Part shown: piece after piece, positions 1 to 8,828 of the stretch
Position numbering within the stretch: position 1 is the stretch's first letter
How the letters are laid out: each line of letters begins with the position of its first letter
Assembly (NCBI RefSeq): GCF_010668395.1
Contig: NZ_WUEY01000027.1
Location: 1-64,000, forward strand
DNA: 64,000 nucleotides
DNA from: Martinezella lusitana
GTDB lineage: Bacteria; Pseudomonadota; Alphaproteobacteria; Rhizobiales; Rhizobiaceae
Direction: 5' to 3'
Made by a program: the position numbers and the translations under genes
Notes under the pieces: model-generated
Database searches by the model: none
Told to the model about the DNA's origin: nothing
Seen by the model: only the letters and a program-made list of their open reading frames with translations

Positions 1-381
1 ATCGGGCTTATAGACCCCCCAACCCGATATAGTCAACACCGCCTCTGTAAAAATTCTGACATTTTTGTAACGCACTGGTTTTAATAGGATATTTGTAATG
101 ACCAGGGGAAAGAGAGGAAAATGTACCGGATTGGATGTGTTTTCCGGATTCACTTTACGCCTTTCGCAGGAATCGTCCTGATTGCCCCCTCAAACCAGCG
201 CAGATCGCGTCGCCCGCGCGGCTGCCCGGCCTCTCATTGCCAGCAAAACGCCCAGGACCTAATAGAGATCAAACGAACAGGGGAAGCGAAGCATGTTGCT
301 TCTTCATAGGGAGCGGGCGCAAACGGGTTTGCCATACGAGCCCGACACCCCTCTATATAAAGCGATACGGAGCCAGCAGGC
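1..381. other. Intergenic region upstream of hrpB
   Basis: No convincing gene. A promoter-like pair on the plus strand (TTGTAA near 65-70, GATATT about 17 bp later) precedes an open frame at 121-309 (62 codons). That frame has a GAGG sequence just before its ATG, but its product is basic, Cys-rich and resembles no family I recognise, so I do not call it a gene. A short inverted repeat (ATCGGG at 1-6, CCCGAT at 23-28) sits at the window edge and may be the end of an upstream element. Confidence 0.5.
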
Positions 382-2859
382 GTGACATATAAAGTGCCTC
401 CATTGCCGGAGCTTCCGGTCTCGCATGTGCTTGGCGATATCGGCACTGCACTTTCCGGCCACGGGCGTGCGGTGCTGTCCGCGCCGCCCGGCGCCGGCAA
501 GACGACGCTGGTGCCGCTTTATCTCCTGGGGCAGGAATGGCGCGGCGACGGCCGGATCATTCTTCTGGAGCCGCGACGGCTGGCGGCAAGGGCGGCTGCC
601 GCCCGCATGGCCTCGCTGCTCGGCGAACAGGTGGGTGACACTGTCGGCTACCGCATGCGCCTCGACAACCGTATCTCCTCCAAAACCCGCATCGAGGTGG
701 TGACGGAAGGCGTGTTCGCGCGGATGATCCTCGACGACCCGGAACTCTCCGGCATTTCCACCGTCATCTTCGACGAATTCCACGAGCGCTCGCTGGATGC
801 GGATTTCGGTCTGGCGCTGGCGCTGGACGTGCAGTCGGCGCTGCGGGAGGATCTGTGCATCCTCGTCATGTCGGCGACGCTGGACGTAGAACGGGTCGCG
901 GCCCTGCTCGGCCATCCGCCCGTCATCGAAAGCATGGGCCGCAGCTTTCCGATCGATATCCGCCATCAGGATCGGCCGGCGGGCGAACGCATCGAGGATA
1001 CGGTGACGCGGGCGATCCTCGATGCACATGCGAAAGAAGAAGGCTCGATCCTCGCCTTCCTGCCGGGACAGGCGGAAATCACCCGGACAGCGGAACGGCT
1101 GGACGGCCGGTTCGGGCCGAAGACGATGATCACGCCGCTTTACGGCAATCTCGGCCAGAAGGAGCAGGACGCGGCGATCCGGCCCGCGCCGCAGGGCACC
1201 CGCAAGATCGTGCTTGCCACCTCGATCGCCGAAACCTCCATCACCATAGACGGTGTGCGGATCGTCATCGACAGCGGCCTGCAGCGCCTGCCGGTGTTCG
1301 AGGCCTCGACCGGCATCACGCGGCTCGAGACGGTGCGCGTGTCTCGCGCCTCGGCGGACCAGCGCGCCGGCCGCGCCGGGCGAACCGAACCGGGCATCGC
1401 CGTCCGCCTGTGGCATCCGGGTCAGACGGCGGCGCTCCCTGCCTTTACGCCGCCGCAGATCCTTTCCAGCGACCTTTCGGGCCTCGCGCTCGATCTCGCC
1501 CATTGGGGGGTGCAGGATCCGGCGACGCTTGCCTTCGTCGACCAGCCGCCGGCGACGACGCTTGCCGAGGCGCGCGCCCTGCTGCGTCAGCTGGGAGCGC
1601 TCGACGCGGAAAACGGACTGACGACGCGTGGCCGGCTGATGCGCGAGCTTGCCTTGCCGCCACGACTGGCGGCGATGGTGATTTCAGCGGCCGAATTCGG
1701 CCAGGCCCGCGAGGCCGCCTTGCTGGCCGTGCTTTTGACGGAACAGGGGCTCGGCGGCCAGAGCATCGATCTCGAAGAGCGGCTGCGACGCTTCAAGACG
1801 GAGAAGGGTGAACGGGCGGAAGCGGCGCGCCGGCTGGCCGGGAGGCTCGCCTCGGCGGCTGGCGGTAAAGCAAGTGCCGCCGCCGCGCCGTCTTCTCTGG
1901 CCGGCTCTTTGCTGCTGCACGCCTTTCCCGACCGGATCGCCTTGCAGCGCGGCGGACGCGGACGCTTCGTCATGGCCAACGGGCGCGGCGCGGAACTAGC
2001 CGAAACCGAGCGGCTTGCCGGCTCGCAGATGCTTGTCATTGCCGACCTGACCGGCCGGGCGGCGCAGGCGCGCATCCTGGCCGCGGCGGAGATTTCCCGC
2101 GCCGATGTCGAGGAGCATTTGCCGGGCGAGATCCGCACCGAAGACCAGAGCTTTTTCGACAGGGCGAGCGGTCAGGTGCGCGCAAGGCGGGCGACGCGGC
2201 TCGGTGCCATCATCTTCGAGGAAACACCCCTGCCACGCCCCTCCGGCGCGCAAGCGACACAGGCGCTGGTCGACGGCATCCGCGAACTCGGGATCGAGGT
2301 GCTGCCTTTTTCGAAGGAGGCGGCACAGCTGCGCGACAGGATCGGCTTCCTATACAGGACGATCGGCGAGCCCTGGCCCGACATGGGCGACGAGGCCCTG
2401 CTTGCCCGGCTCGACGACTGGTTCACGCCGTTTCAGACCGACGCGCGCGGCCTTTCCGACATTTCCGCCGGCGGGCTTTCCAACGGGCTGATGTCCATGG
2501 TGCCGCATGAGCTGCAGCGCGATCTCGCGCGGATGGCGCCGACGCATTTCGAAGCGCCCACCGGCCAGCGCCATCCCATTCAATATGACGGCGAGGAACC
2601 CCTGCTGACCATTCGCGTGCAGGAGCTCTTCGGGCTGAAGCAGCATCCGGCCGTCGGCGGCGGCCGCTTGCCGCTGGTGCTGGAGCTGACATCGCCGGCC
2701 CACCGTCCGATCCAGACGACGCGCGACCTGCCCGGCTTCTGGGCAGGATCGTGGAAGGATGTGCGCGCCGACATGCGCGGGCGCTACCCGAGGCATCCCT
2801 GGCCGGAAGACCCGGCCGATGCACTGCCGACGACACGCGCCAAGCCAAAGGGGACCTGA
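382..2859 (+). CDS. hrpB: ATP-dependent RNA helicase HrpB
   Basis: DEAH/RHA-family RNA helicase of 825 aa, the usual length for HrpB. Visible motifs are a P-loop (PPGAGKTT, residues 35-42), the DEFH box typical of HrpB near residue 131, the SAT motif near 163, the TSIAETSIT motif and QRAGRAGR motif VI, then the HrpB C-terminal domain. The start is a GTG. The next gene, actS, begins 2 bp after the stop, so the two may be co-transcribed. Cellular substrates of HrpB are poorly known; the family assignment is secure. Confidence 0.96.
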   Translation: MTYKVPPLPELPVSHVLGDIGTALSGHGRAVLSAPPGAGKTTLVPLYLLGQEWRGDGRIILLEPRRLAARAAAARMASLLGEQVGDTVGYRMRLDNRISSKTRIEVVTEGVFARMILDDPELSGISTVIFDEFHERSLDADFGLALALDVQSALREDLCILVMSATLDVERVAALLGHPPVIESMGRSFPIDIRHQDRPAGERIEDTVTRAILDAHAKEEGSILAFLPGQAEITRTAERLDGRFGPKTMITPLYGNLGQKEQDAAIRPAPQGTRKIVLATSIAETSITIDGVRIVIDSGLQRLPVFEASTGITRLETVRVSRASADQRAGRAGRTEPGIAVRLWHPGQTAALPAFTPPQILSSDLSGLALDLAHWGVQDPATLAFVDQPPATTLAEARALLRQLGALDAENGLTTRGRLMRELALPPRLAAMVISAAEFGQAREAALLAVLLTEQGLGGQSIDLEERLRRFKTEKGERAEAARRLAGRLASAAGGKASAAAAPSSLAGSLLLHAFPDRIALQRGGRGRFVMANGRGAELAETERLAGSQMLVIADLTGRAAQARILAAAEISRADVEEHLPGEIRTEDQSFFDRASGQVRARRATRLGAIIFEETPLPRPSGAQATQALVDGIRELGIEVLPFSKEAAQLRDRIGFLYRTIGEPWPDMGDEALLARLDDWFTPFQTDARGLSDISAGGLSNGLMSMVPHELQRDLARMAPTHFEAPTGQRHPIQYDGEEPLLTIRVQELFGLKQHPAVGGGRLPLVLELTSPAHRPIQTTRDLPGFWAGSWKDVRADMRGRYPRHPWPEDPADALPTTRAKPKGT

Positions 2860-2861
2860 CG

Positions 2862-4199
2862 ATGGCACGCTTCTTCCGAGGACTGGAAAAACTGTCCGAG
2901 GCCGAAATGAAGGCGCAGGACGACCACCATACCAGCCGGCGGCTGCGGCTGCAGACATTGGTGCGCCTGCGCTGGCTTGCGGTCGGCGGCCAGACGGTGA
3001 CGGTCATGATCGTCGCCTTCTGGCTGAAATTCCCCATGCCGCTGCTGCCCTGCTGCGTGCTGATCGCCTGCCTTGCCTGGATCAACTTCTTCCTGACGCT
3101 GCGTTATCCGCCGACCCATCGGCTGGAGCCTCCGGCGGCCTTTGCCCTGCTCGGCCTGGACCTGCTGCAGCTCTGCGGGCTGCTGCTGATTACAGGCGGC
3201 CTCGCCAATCCGTTTTCGGCGCTGGTCTGCGTGCCTGTCATCATCTCCTTTGCCTCGCAGCCGATCCGCTACAGCATGCCGCTGATCCTGCTGGCGATGA
3301 TCTGCATCACCGGGTTGGCCTTCTCGCCATTCCCCCTGCCCTGGTACGAAGGTGTCGCCGTGAACGTGCATAGCGTCATGCAGCTCGGCGTCTGGTGCTC
3401 CATCGCCTCCACCATGGCCTTTGCCGCCTTCTACGCCTATCGCGTCTCCATGGAGGCTTCGCAGCTTGCGGACGCCCTGTCTGCGACGGAACTGGTGCTG
3501 CAGCGGGAAAAGCACCTGTCGCAGCTGGACGGGCTGGCGGCGGCGGCCGCGCACGAACTCGGCACGCCGCTTGCCACCATCAGCGTAGTTGCCAAGGAAA
3601 TGGAACGGGAACTTCGCGAGGACGACCGTTTCCGCGAGGACGTGGCGCTGCTGCGCAGCCAGAGCGAGCGCTGCCGCGACATCCTCAGGCGGCTGACGAC
3701 GCTCTCCTCGGAGGACGAGGCCCATATGCGGCGGCTGACGCTGTCTTCCATGATGGAAGAGATCATCGCGCCGCATCGCGAGTTCGGGATCACGCTGGAG
3801 CTGATCGAAAAAAGCCCCCGCGCCGGCGAGCCGGTGTTGAACCGCAATGCCGGCATCATGTACGGCCTTGGCAACCTCATCGAAAACGCGGTGGACTATG
3901 CCCGCAAGACGGTGACCATCACCGTGGAGTACACTGCCGACACGCTCACCATTGTCATCGAGGACGATGGGAGCGGCTATTCGCCGGAAATCCTGGCGCG
4001 GATCGGCGAGCCCTATGTCACCTCGCGCCAGCGTGACGACACGGCAGGCGGCCTCGGGCTCGGCCTCTTCATTGCCAAGACGCTGCTCGAACGATCCGGC
4101 GCGGCGCTTTCCTTCGGCAATCGCGATCCGGAGACGCCGGGAGCGCGCGTCCGCGTCGAATGGCCGCGCGTATTGATCGACAGTAATTCGACAAAATGA
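2862..4199 (+). CDS. actS: Redox-responsive sensor histidine kinase ActS/RegB
   Basis: 445-aa membrane histidine kinase of the RegB/PrrB/ActS family. About six hydrophobic segments occupy the N-terminal half and include the ubiquinone-binding motif GGLANPF near residue 113. The H-box AAAAHELGTP carries the phospho-accepting His near 230. A Cys in SERCRDIL near 270 matches the redox-active Cys of RegB. The HATPase domain ends with GLGLGLF. I chose the ATG 2 bp after hrpB because a longer frame (from 2751) would overlap hrpB. The partner regulator actR lies downstream. The family controls redox, nitrogen and carbon metabolism and, in rhizobia, acid tolerance. Confidence 0.95.
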   Translation: MARFFRGLEKLSEAEMKAQDDHHTSRRLRLQTLVRLRWLAVGGQTVTVMIVAFWLKFPMPLLPCCVLIACLAWINFFLTLRYPPTHRLEPPAAFALLGLDLLQLCGLLLITGGLANPFSALVCVPVIISFASQPIRYSMPLILLAMICITGLAFSPFPLPWYEGVAVNVHSVMQLGVWCSIASTMAFAAFYAYRVSMEASQLADALSATELVLQREKHLSQLDGLAAAAAHELGTPLATISVVAKEMERELREDDRFREDVALLRSQSERCRDILRRLTTLSSEDEAHMRRLTLSSMMEEIIAPHREFGITLELIEKSPRAGEPVLNRNAGIMYGLGNLIENAVDYARKTVTITVEYTADTLTIVIEDDGSGYSPEILARIGEPYVTSRQRDDTAGGLGLGLFIAKTLLERSGAALSFGNRDPETPGARVRVEWPRVLIDSNSTK

Positions 4200-4275
4200 T
4201 TTTCACGGCTTAAAACAGCGATCGTCAAAAATCGGTAGAATATGCAGGCGGATGGTCGCCGGGATAGAAGATAAA

Positions 4276-4863
4276 ATGACGGATAAAGACAGCATTGCCC
4301 CGCAGACCGGGGCCAAGGACGACGCGGCCCATATCGGCCCGGATGCCACATTGCTGATCGTCGATGACGACGGCCCTTTTCTGCGCCGGCTGGCGCGCGC
4401 CATGGAAACGCGCGGCTTTGACGTCGAGACGGCGGAATCGGTGGCGGAAGGCGTTGCCAAATCCAAGGCGACCCCACCGAAATATGCCGTGGTCGACCTT
4501 CGCCTGGGCGACGGCAACGGATTGGATGTGATCGAGGCGATCCGCCAGCGGCGCGACGACACGCATATCGTGGTGCTGACGGGTTACGGAAACATCGCGA
4601 CGGCGGTGACGGCCGTCAAGCTCGGCGCGCTCGACTATCTCGCGAAGCCCGCCGACGCCGACGACGTCTATGCCGCGCTGACGCAGCGCCCCGGCGAAAA
4701 GGCGGAAGTGCCGGAAAACCCGATGTCGGCCGATCGCGTGCGCTGGGAGCACATCCAGCGTGTTTACGAGATGTGCGAGCGCAACGTTTCCGAGACGGCC
4801 CGCCGGCTCAACATGCACCGCCGCACGCTGCAGCGCATCCTCGCCAAGCGCGCGCCGAAATAG
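4276..4863 (+). CDS. actR: Response regulator ActR/RegA
   Basis: 195-aa two-domain response regulator. The receiver domain has the acidic cluster IVDDD near residue 30, the phospho-acceptor Asp in VVDLRLGD near 74 and a KP motif near 125. A short Fis-type helix-turn-helix (NVSETARRLNMHRRTLQRIL) closes the protein, as in RegA/PrrA/ActR. It follows actS by 76 bp and is its expected partner. An upstream in-frame ATG at 4252 would add eight residues; I prefer 4276 because family members begin with a similar MTD sequence. Confidence 0.95.
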   Translation: MTDKDSIAPQTGAKDDAAHIGPDATLLIVDDDGPFLRRLARAMETRGFDVETAESVAEGVAKSKATPPKYAVVDLRLGDGNGLDVIEAIRQRRDDTHIVVLTGYGNIATAVTAVKLGALDYLAKPADADDVYAALTQRPGEKAEVPENPMSADRVRWEHIQRVYEMCERNVSETARRLNMHRRTLQRILAKRAPK

Positions 4864-4910
4864 AGCGATTCCAGGAAAAGTGGATAGCGGTTTTCCGTCC
4901 GGAATTGCGC
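4862..4910. repeat. Short palindromic intergenic repeat after actR
   Basis: Starts at the actR stop codon. Nested inverted repeats are visible: GGAAAA pairs with TTTTCC around a short loop, with outer arms GATTCC and GGAATT. The sequence style matches small palindromes dispersed in Rhizobium genomes. Only one copy of this exact type was recognised in the window, so membership of a repeat family is inferred. Confidence 0.45.
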
Positions 4911-4925
4911 CGGAGACTCACTGAC

Positions 4926-5414
4926 CTATTCGGAAGCGAAGGACTTGCCCGTCGCCCACTCGGCCAAAAGCAGGCGCTGGGCGGCGGCGCGCGAGAAATT
5001 CAGCGTCACCGATTTGCGCGTCGCGGGCGGCAGGCGATGCTCCGGCGCCTCGCGGATCATGTGAGCGCCATAGCCGTCGGACAAAAACAGCCCGCACTCC
5101 TCCGGAAAGATATCGAGCGGCACATCCTTGTGGGTCGCGAAGAACAGCCGGTCGCAATGCTGGCGGTATTCCGGCCATTTGCGGTCGACGCGGAAATCCT
5201 CGATCGAGGTCTTGATCTCGATGATCCAGATTTCTCCCTTTTCCGACAGCGTGATGAGGTCGGCGCGACGGCCGCTGGCAAGCGGCAGTTCCGGCAGCAC
5301 GGCGTGACGCATTTCATGCAGTAACAACTGCACGCCCTTGCGCACAAGCATGGCTCGCTCCGACTGCCTGCCATCTATTAACGGATTGTTATTGTAAACG
5401 TTCAAAATCGTCAT
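4926..5414 (-). CDS. mmcB: MmcB family DNA repair protein (DUF1052)
   Basis: 162-aa protein with the PD-(D/E)XK nuclease-like arrangement: RADLITL supplies the Asp and IWIIEIKTS the E-x-K pair (residues about 50-70). This matches the MmcB/DUF1052 family, whose Caulobacter member is DNA-damage induced and takes part in mutagenic translesion synthesis. The gene stands alone, convergent to actR and divergent from the L,D-transpeptidase gene. I see no clear LexA box in the upstream region by eye. Family assignment is confident; the activity is inferred from the fold. Confidence 0.85.
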   Translation of the reverse strand: MTILNVYNNNPLIDGRQSERAMLVRKGVQLLLHEMRHAVLPELPLASGRRADLITLSEKGEIWIIEIKTSIEDFRVDRKWPEYRQHCDRLFFATHKDVPLDIFPEECGLFLSDGYGAHMIREAPEHRLPPATRKSVTLNFSRAAAQRLLLAEWATGKSFASE

Positions 5415-5516
5415 GAATTGTCTCGGGGACAGGCCCAGCGTTGTTGCAAAAAAACCATGTCCTTCTAATTTGCGCGCCGGCGCTATTTTTGTAGGGCCAG
5501 AGCAGCTTGCAAAGCC

Positions 5517-5538
5517 AAGTTTAATGGAAAATAAACTT
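5517..5538. promoter_or_regulatory. Inverted repeat upstream of the L,D-transpeptidase gene
   Basis: AAGTTTA (5517-5523) and TAAACTT (5532-5538) form perfect 7-bp arms about 60 bp before the L,D-transpeptidase start, in the region divergent from mmcB. This is compatible with a dimeric regulator site; no regulator can be named. Confidence 0.3.
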
Positions 5539-5595
5539 TAGACAAAGATGGTTGATAGCCATCCGTTCCCCGCCACGAAAATTCAAGAGACTTCC

Positions 5596-6270
5596 ATGCG
5601 CATCCGTAATGCTATGACCGCACTCGGCCTTGTCGCAATGCTCGCATCGGCTGGCTATGCCACCACCGCCGCAGCAGCGCCGGCCGCAACCGCAAATTCG
5701 GCCACCGAGACCATCAAGACGTTCGATGGCGACTACGGTGTAACCAGCGACAACGGCTTTCAGCTGCCGGCGATCCCGATCCAGAAGGTGAAGCCGCAGT
5801 TCCGCCGTCAGATCGTCGAATACAAGACGGATGAGGCCGAAGGCACGATCATCGTCAACACGCGCGAGCGTCATCTCTATTACATCCTCGGCAATGGCGA
5901 AGCGATGCGCTACGGCATCGGCGTCGGCAAGCAGGGCTTCTCCTGGTCCGGCACCGCCTATGTCGCCTGGAAGCAGGAATGGCCGAATTGGCATCCGCCG
6001 AAGGAAATGGCTGTCCGCCGTCCGGAAATCGCCAAGTATGTCGATGGCGGCATGAACCCGGGCCTTTCCAACCCGCTCGGCGCGCGCGCCATGTATCTCT
6101 ACAACGAAAAGGGCCAGGACACGCTGTTCCGCCTGCACGGCACGCCGGAATGGGCTTCGATCGGCACCGCCGCCTCCTCGGGCTGCATCCGCCTGATCAA
6201 TCAGGACGTGATCGATCTCTACAGCCGCGTTCTTCCGGGCCGCAGCACCAAGGTCATCGTGATCCAGTAA
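5596..6270 (+). CDS. L,D-transpeptidase (YkuD domain), exported
   Basis: 224 aa. The N-terminus has a signal peptide ending around TAAAAPA (about residue 30). The YkuD catalytic motif is present: His181 in LHGTPEW and Cys197 in SSGCIRL, matching HGx(n)SxGC. Such enzymes make 3-3 crosslinks in peptidoglycan or attach proteins to it, and act in the periplasm; Rhizobiales carry many paralogues because of polar growth. I chose ATG 5596 because it begins the signal peptide; a longer frame from 5548 would put charged residues in front of it. Monocistronic, ending in a strong terminator. Confidence 0.93.
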   Translation: MRIRNAMTALGLVAMLASAGYATTAAAAPAATANSATETIKTFDGDYGVTSDNGFQLPAIPIQKVKPQFRRQIVEYKTDEAEGTIIVNTRERHLYYILGNGEAMRYGIGVGKQGFSWSGTAYVAWKQEWPNWHPPKEMAVRRPEIAKYVDGGMNPGLSNPLGARAMYLYNEKGQDTLFRLHGTPEWASIGTAASSGCIRLINQDVIDLYSRVLPGRSTKVIVIQ

Positions 6271-6294
6271 TCGCTGGCTACTTGAATTGAACGA

Positions 6295-6333
6295 AAAGGC
6301 CGCCGGATATCGATCCGGCGGCCTTTTTGTTTT
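6295..6333 (+). terminator. Rho-independent terminator of the L,D-transpeptidase gene
   Basis: Near-perfect 14-bp stem (AAAGGCCGCCGGAT paired with its complement) with a tiny loop, followed by TTTTTGTTTTT. Because the stem is symmetric and bordered by A-rich sequence on the left, it could also stop minus-strand transcription. Confidence 0.9.
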
Positions 6334-6370
6334 TGAAGAATTGCGGATCGATCCTGTGCTGTCCCACCCG

Positions 6371-6521
6371 CCGTCGTCCTTCGAGGCTCCGCCTTTGGCG
6401 GCGCGCCTCAGGATTAGGGCTGATCTTTCCCCTGGCCGCAAGACACTCTCCACCTCATCCTGAGGAGCCTTGCCGTCGAAGCGTCAGCGCGGACGACAAG
6501 GCCTCGAAGGATCGAGGTGGC
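6371..6521. repeat. Mosaic palindromic intergenic repeat (type D, copy 1)
   Basis: Two inverted modules rich in CCTCGAAGGA / TCCTTCGAGG and CCTCATCCTGAGG-like sequence fill the gap between the transpeptidase terminator and glcB. A shorter related copy lies at 21729-21784. Such elements are common between rhizobial genes. Comparison was by eye. Confidence 0.6.
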
Positions 6522-6540
6522 CTTTGATGGAGAAGACGAC

Positions 6541-8709
6541 TCAGCCCGCCTGCCTTGCCTTCAGTTCGATGCGGCGGCGATGGAGGACCGGTTCGGTATA
6601 GCCGTTCGGCTGCTCGCGCCCCTTGAGCACGAGATCGAGCGCTGCCTGGAAGGCGATCGAGCCGTCGAAATCGCCTGACATGGCGATATAGTGGGGATCA
6701 TCCGCGTTCTGCTGATCGACCACCGCGGCCATGCGCTTCATGGTCTCGATAATCTGCGCTTCGGTGATGACCTTGTGGTGCAGCCAGTTCGCCATGTGCT
6801 GCGCCGAGATGCGCAAGGTGGCGCGATCTTCCATGAGGCCGACATTGTTGATGTCGGGCACCTTGGAGCAGCCGACGCCCTGATCGACCCAGCGCACGAC
6901 GTAGCCGAGAATGCCCTGGCTGTTGTTGTCGATCTCGCGCTGGATTTCCTCCGGCGTCCAGTTGGGTCGCGAGGCGACCGGCACGGACAGAATATCGGAG
7001 AGCCTGGCGCGGCCACGGCTCTTCAGGCTCTTTTGCACGTCGGCGACGTTGACGCGGTGATAGTGCGTGGCGTGCAGCGTCGCCGCCGTCGGAGACGGCA
7101 CCCAGGCGGTGTTGGCGCCGGCCTTGGGGTGAGCGATCTTCTGCTCGAGCATGGCCGCCATCAGGTCTGGCATGGCCCACATGCCCTTGCCGATCTGGGC
7201 ATGGCCGGACAGGCCGCATTCCAGGCCGATATCGACATTCCAGTTTTCGTAAGCCCCGATCCAGGCCGCCTGCTTCATGTCGCCCTTACGGATCATCGGG
7301 CCGGCTTCCATCGAGGTATGGATCTCGTCGCCGGTGCGGTCGAGGAAGCCGGTGTTGATGAAGACGACGCGCTCGCGGGCGGCGCGGATGGCTTCCTTGA
7401 GGTTGACCGTCGTGCGGCGCTCCTCGTCCATGATGCCCATCTTGATGGTGTTGCGCGGCATGGCGAGCAGGTCTTCGACGCGCGAGAAGATATCGACCGC
7501 GAAGGCGACCTCTTCGGGGCCGTGCATCTTCGGCTTGACCACATACATGGAGCCGGTGCGCGAGTTTTTCCGGCGGCCGTTCGGGCCGATATCGTAGAGC
7601 GCGATCAGGCCGGTGATTGCGGCATCCATGATGCCTTCCGGCACCTCGTTGCCGTCCCGATCAAGAATGGCCGGATTGGTCATCAGGTGACCGACATTGC
7701 GCACCAGCATCAGGGAGCGGCAATGCAGATCGAAGGTGCCGCCATCCGGCGCGGTATAGGTGACATCGGGGTTGAGCCGGCGCGTGAAGGTCTTGCCGCC
7801 CTTGGCGACTTCCTCGGTCAGGTCGCCCTTCATCAGGCCGAGCCAGTTGCGGTAGACCTCGGCCTTGTCCTCGGCATCGACGGCGGCGATGGAATCCTCG
7901 CAATCCATGATCGTCGTGATCGCCGATTCCAGGCGGACGTCGGAAATGCCGGCCGGGTCGGTCTTGCCGATGGCGGTGCTCGCGTCGATGACGACTTCGA
8001 TATGGATGCCGTTCTGCTTCAGCAGGATGTGCGTCGGAGCGGCTGCATCGCCCAGATAACCGGCAAAATGGCTGCCGTCCGCCAACTTGGCGGCACCGCT
8101 CCCGGCGGCAATCGCCAGCGCACCATCCTTCACGGCAAGGCCGGTGACATCCTTCCAGCTGGCGCCATCGAGCGGCACGGTGGAATCGAGAAAGTCGCGG
8201 ACCCAGGCAATGACCTTTTCGCCGCGCTTGGGATTATATCCCTTGCCCTTCTCGGCGCCATCGGTCTCGGGAATGGCATCGGTGCCGTAGAGGGCGTCGT
8301 AGAGCGATCCCCAGCGGGCATTGGCCGCGTTCAGGGCATAGCGGGCGTTCATGACGGGAACGACGAGCTGCGGGCCGGCAATCTCCGATATTTCGGGATC
8401 GACATTCGCCGTCGAAATCGTAAAGGCCGGGCCTTCGGGCACGATATAGCCGATGTCGCGGAGGAAAGCCTCGTAGGCGGCGAGATCGACGGGGGCGCCG
8501 TTCTTGCGATACCAGTCGTCGAGCGCTACCTGCATCTTGTCGCGCTTGGCCAGCAGCTCGCGATTCCTGGGTGCAAGGTCGTGGACAATCTTGGAAAAAC
8601 CGGCAAAGAAGGTATCAGGATCGACACCCGAACCCGGAAGGGCTTCCTTGACGAGGAAATCGTACAGTACCGGTTCGATCTGAAGCCCGTTTTTCTCAAT
8701 GCGGCTCAT
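6541..8709 (-). CDS. glcB: Malate synthase G
   Basis: 722 aa, the standard length of the monomeric G isoform. It condenses glyoxylate with acetyl-CoA to malate in the glyoxylate/glycolate pathway. Recognisable blocks are the MDCEDSIAAVDAEDK signature, the GPEEVAFAVDIF segment and a C-terminal DINNVGLMEDRATLR block. The ATG is preceded by GAGGAG at good spacing. It is probably transcribed alone, because the neighbouring minus-strand gene is 119 bp upstream. No isocitrate lyase gene is nearby. Confidence 0.97.
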   Translation of the reverse strand: MSRIEKNGLQIEPVLYDFLVKEALPGSGVDPDTFFAGFSKIVHDLAPRNRELLAKRDKMQVALDDWYRKNGAPVDLAAYEAFLRDIGYIVPEGPAFTISTANVDPEISEIAGPQLVVPVMNARYALNAANARWGSLYDALYGTDAIPETDGAEKGKGYNPKRGEKVIAWVRDFLDSTVPLDGASWKDVTGLAVKDGALAIAAGSGAAKLADGSHFAGYLGDAAAPTHILLKQNGIHIEVVIDASTAIGKTDPAGISDVRLESAITTIMDCEDSIAAVDAEDKAEVYRNWLGLMKGDLTEEVAKGGKTFTRRLNPDVTYTAPDGGTFDLHCRSLMLVRNVGHLMTNPAILDRDGNEVPEGIMDAAITGLIALYDIGPNGRRKNSRTGSMYVVKPKMHGPEEVAFAVDIFSRVEDLLAMPRNTIKMGIMDEERRTTVNLKEAIRAARERVVFINTGFLDRTGDEIHTSMEAGPMIRKGDMKQAAWIGAYENWNVDIGLECGLSGHAQIGKGMWAMPDLMAAMLEQKIAHPKAGANTAWVPSPTAATLHATHYHRVNVADVQKSLKSRGRARLSDILSVPVASRPNWTPEEIQREIDNNSQGILGYVVRWVDQGVGCSKVPDINNVGLMEDRATLRISAQHMANWLHHKVITEAQIIETMKRMAAVVDQQNADDPHYIAMSGDFDGSIAFQAALDLVLKGREQPNGYTEPVLHRRRIELKARQAG

Positions 8710-8828
8710 GCCAAATACTCCTCAAGGCCGTGTTACGGCTCAATTTTCATATGCTGCCACTTTGCTGACGGTTTCGCTTTCCGTCAATTTGGAAATAATT
8801 CGAAAGATTTATGCCTTTCTGGAAATAA

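Noticed and set aside
121..309. 62-codon open frame with a GAGG sequence before its ATG, upstream of hrpB
   Set aside because: The purine-rich site is too close to the ATG, the product has no recognisable features, and other frames are also open in this short region.
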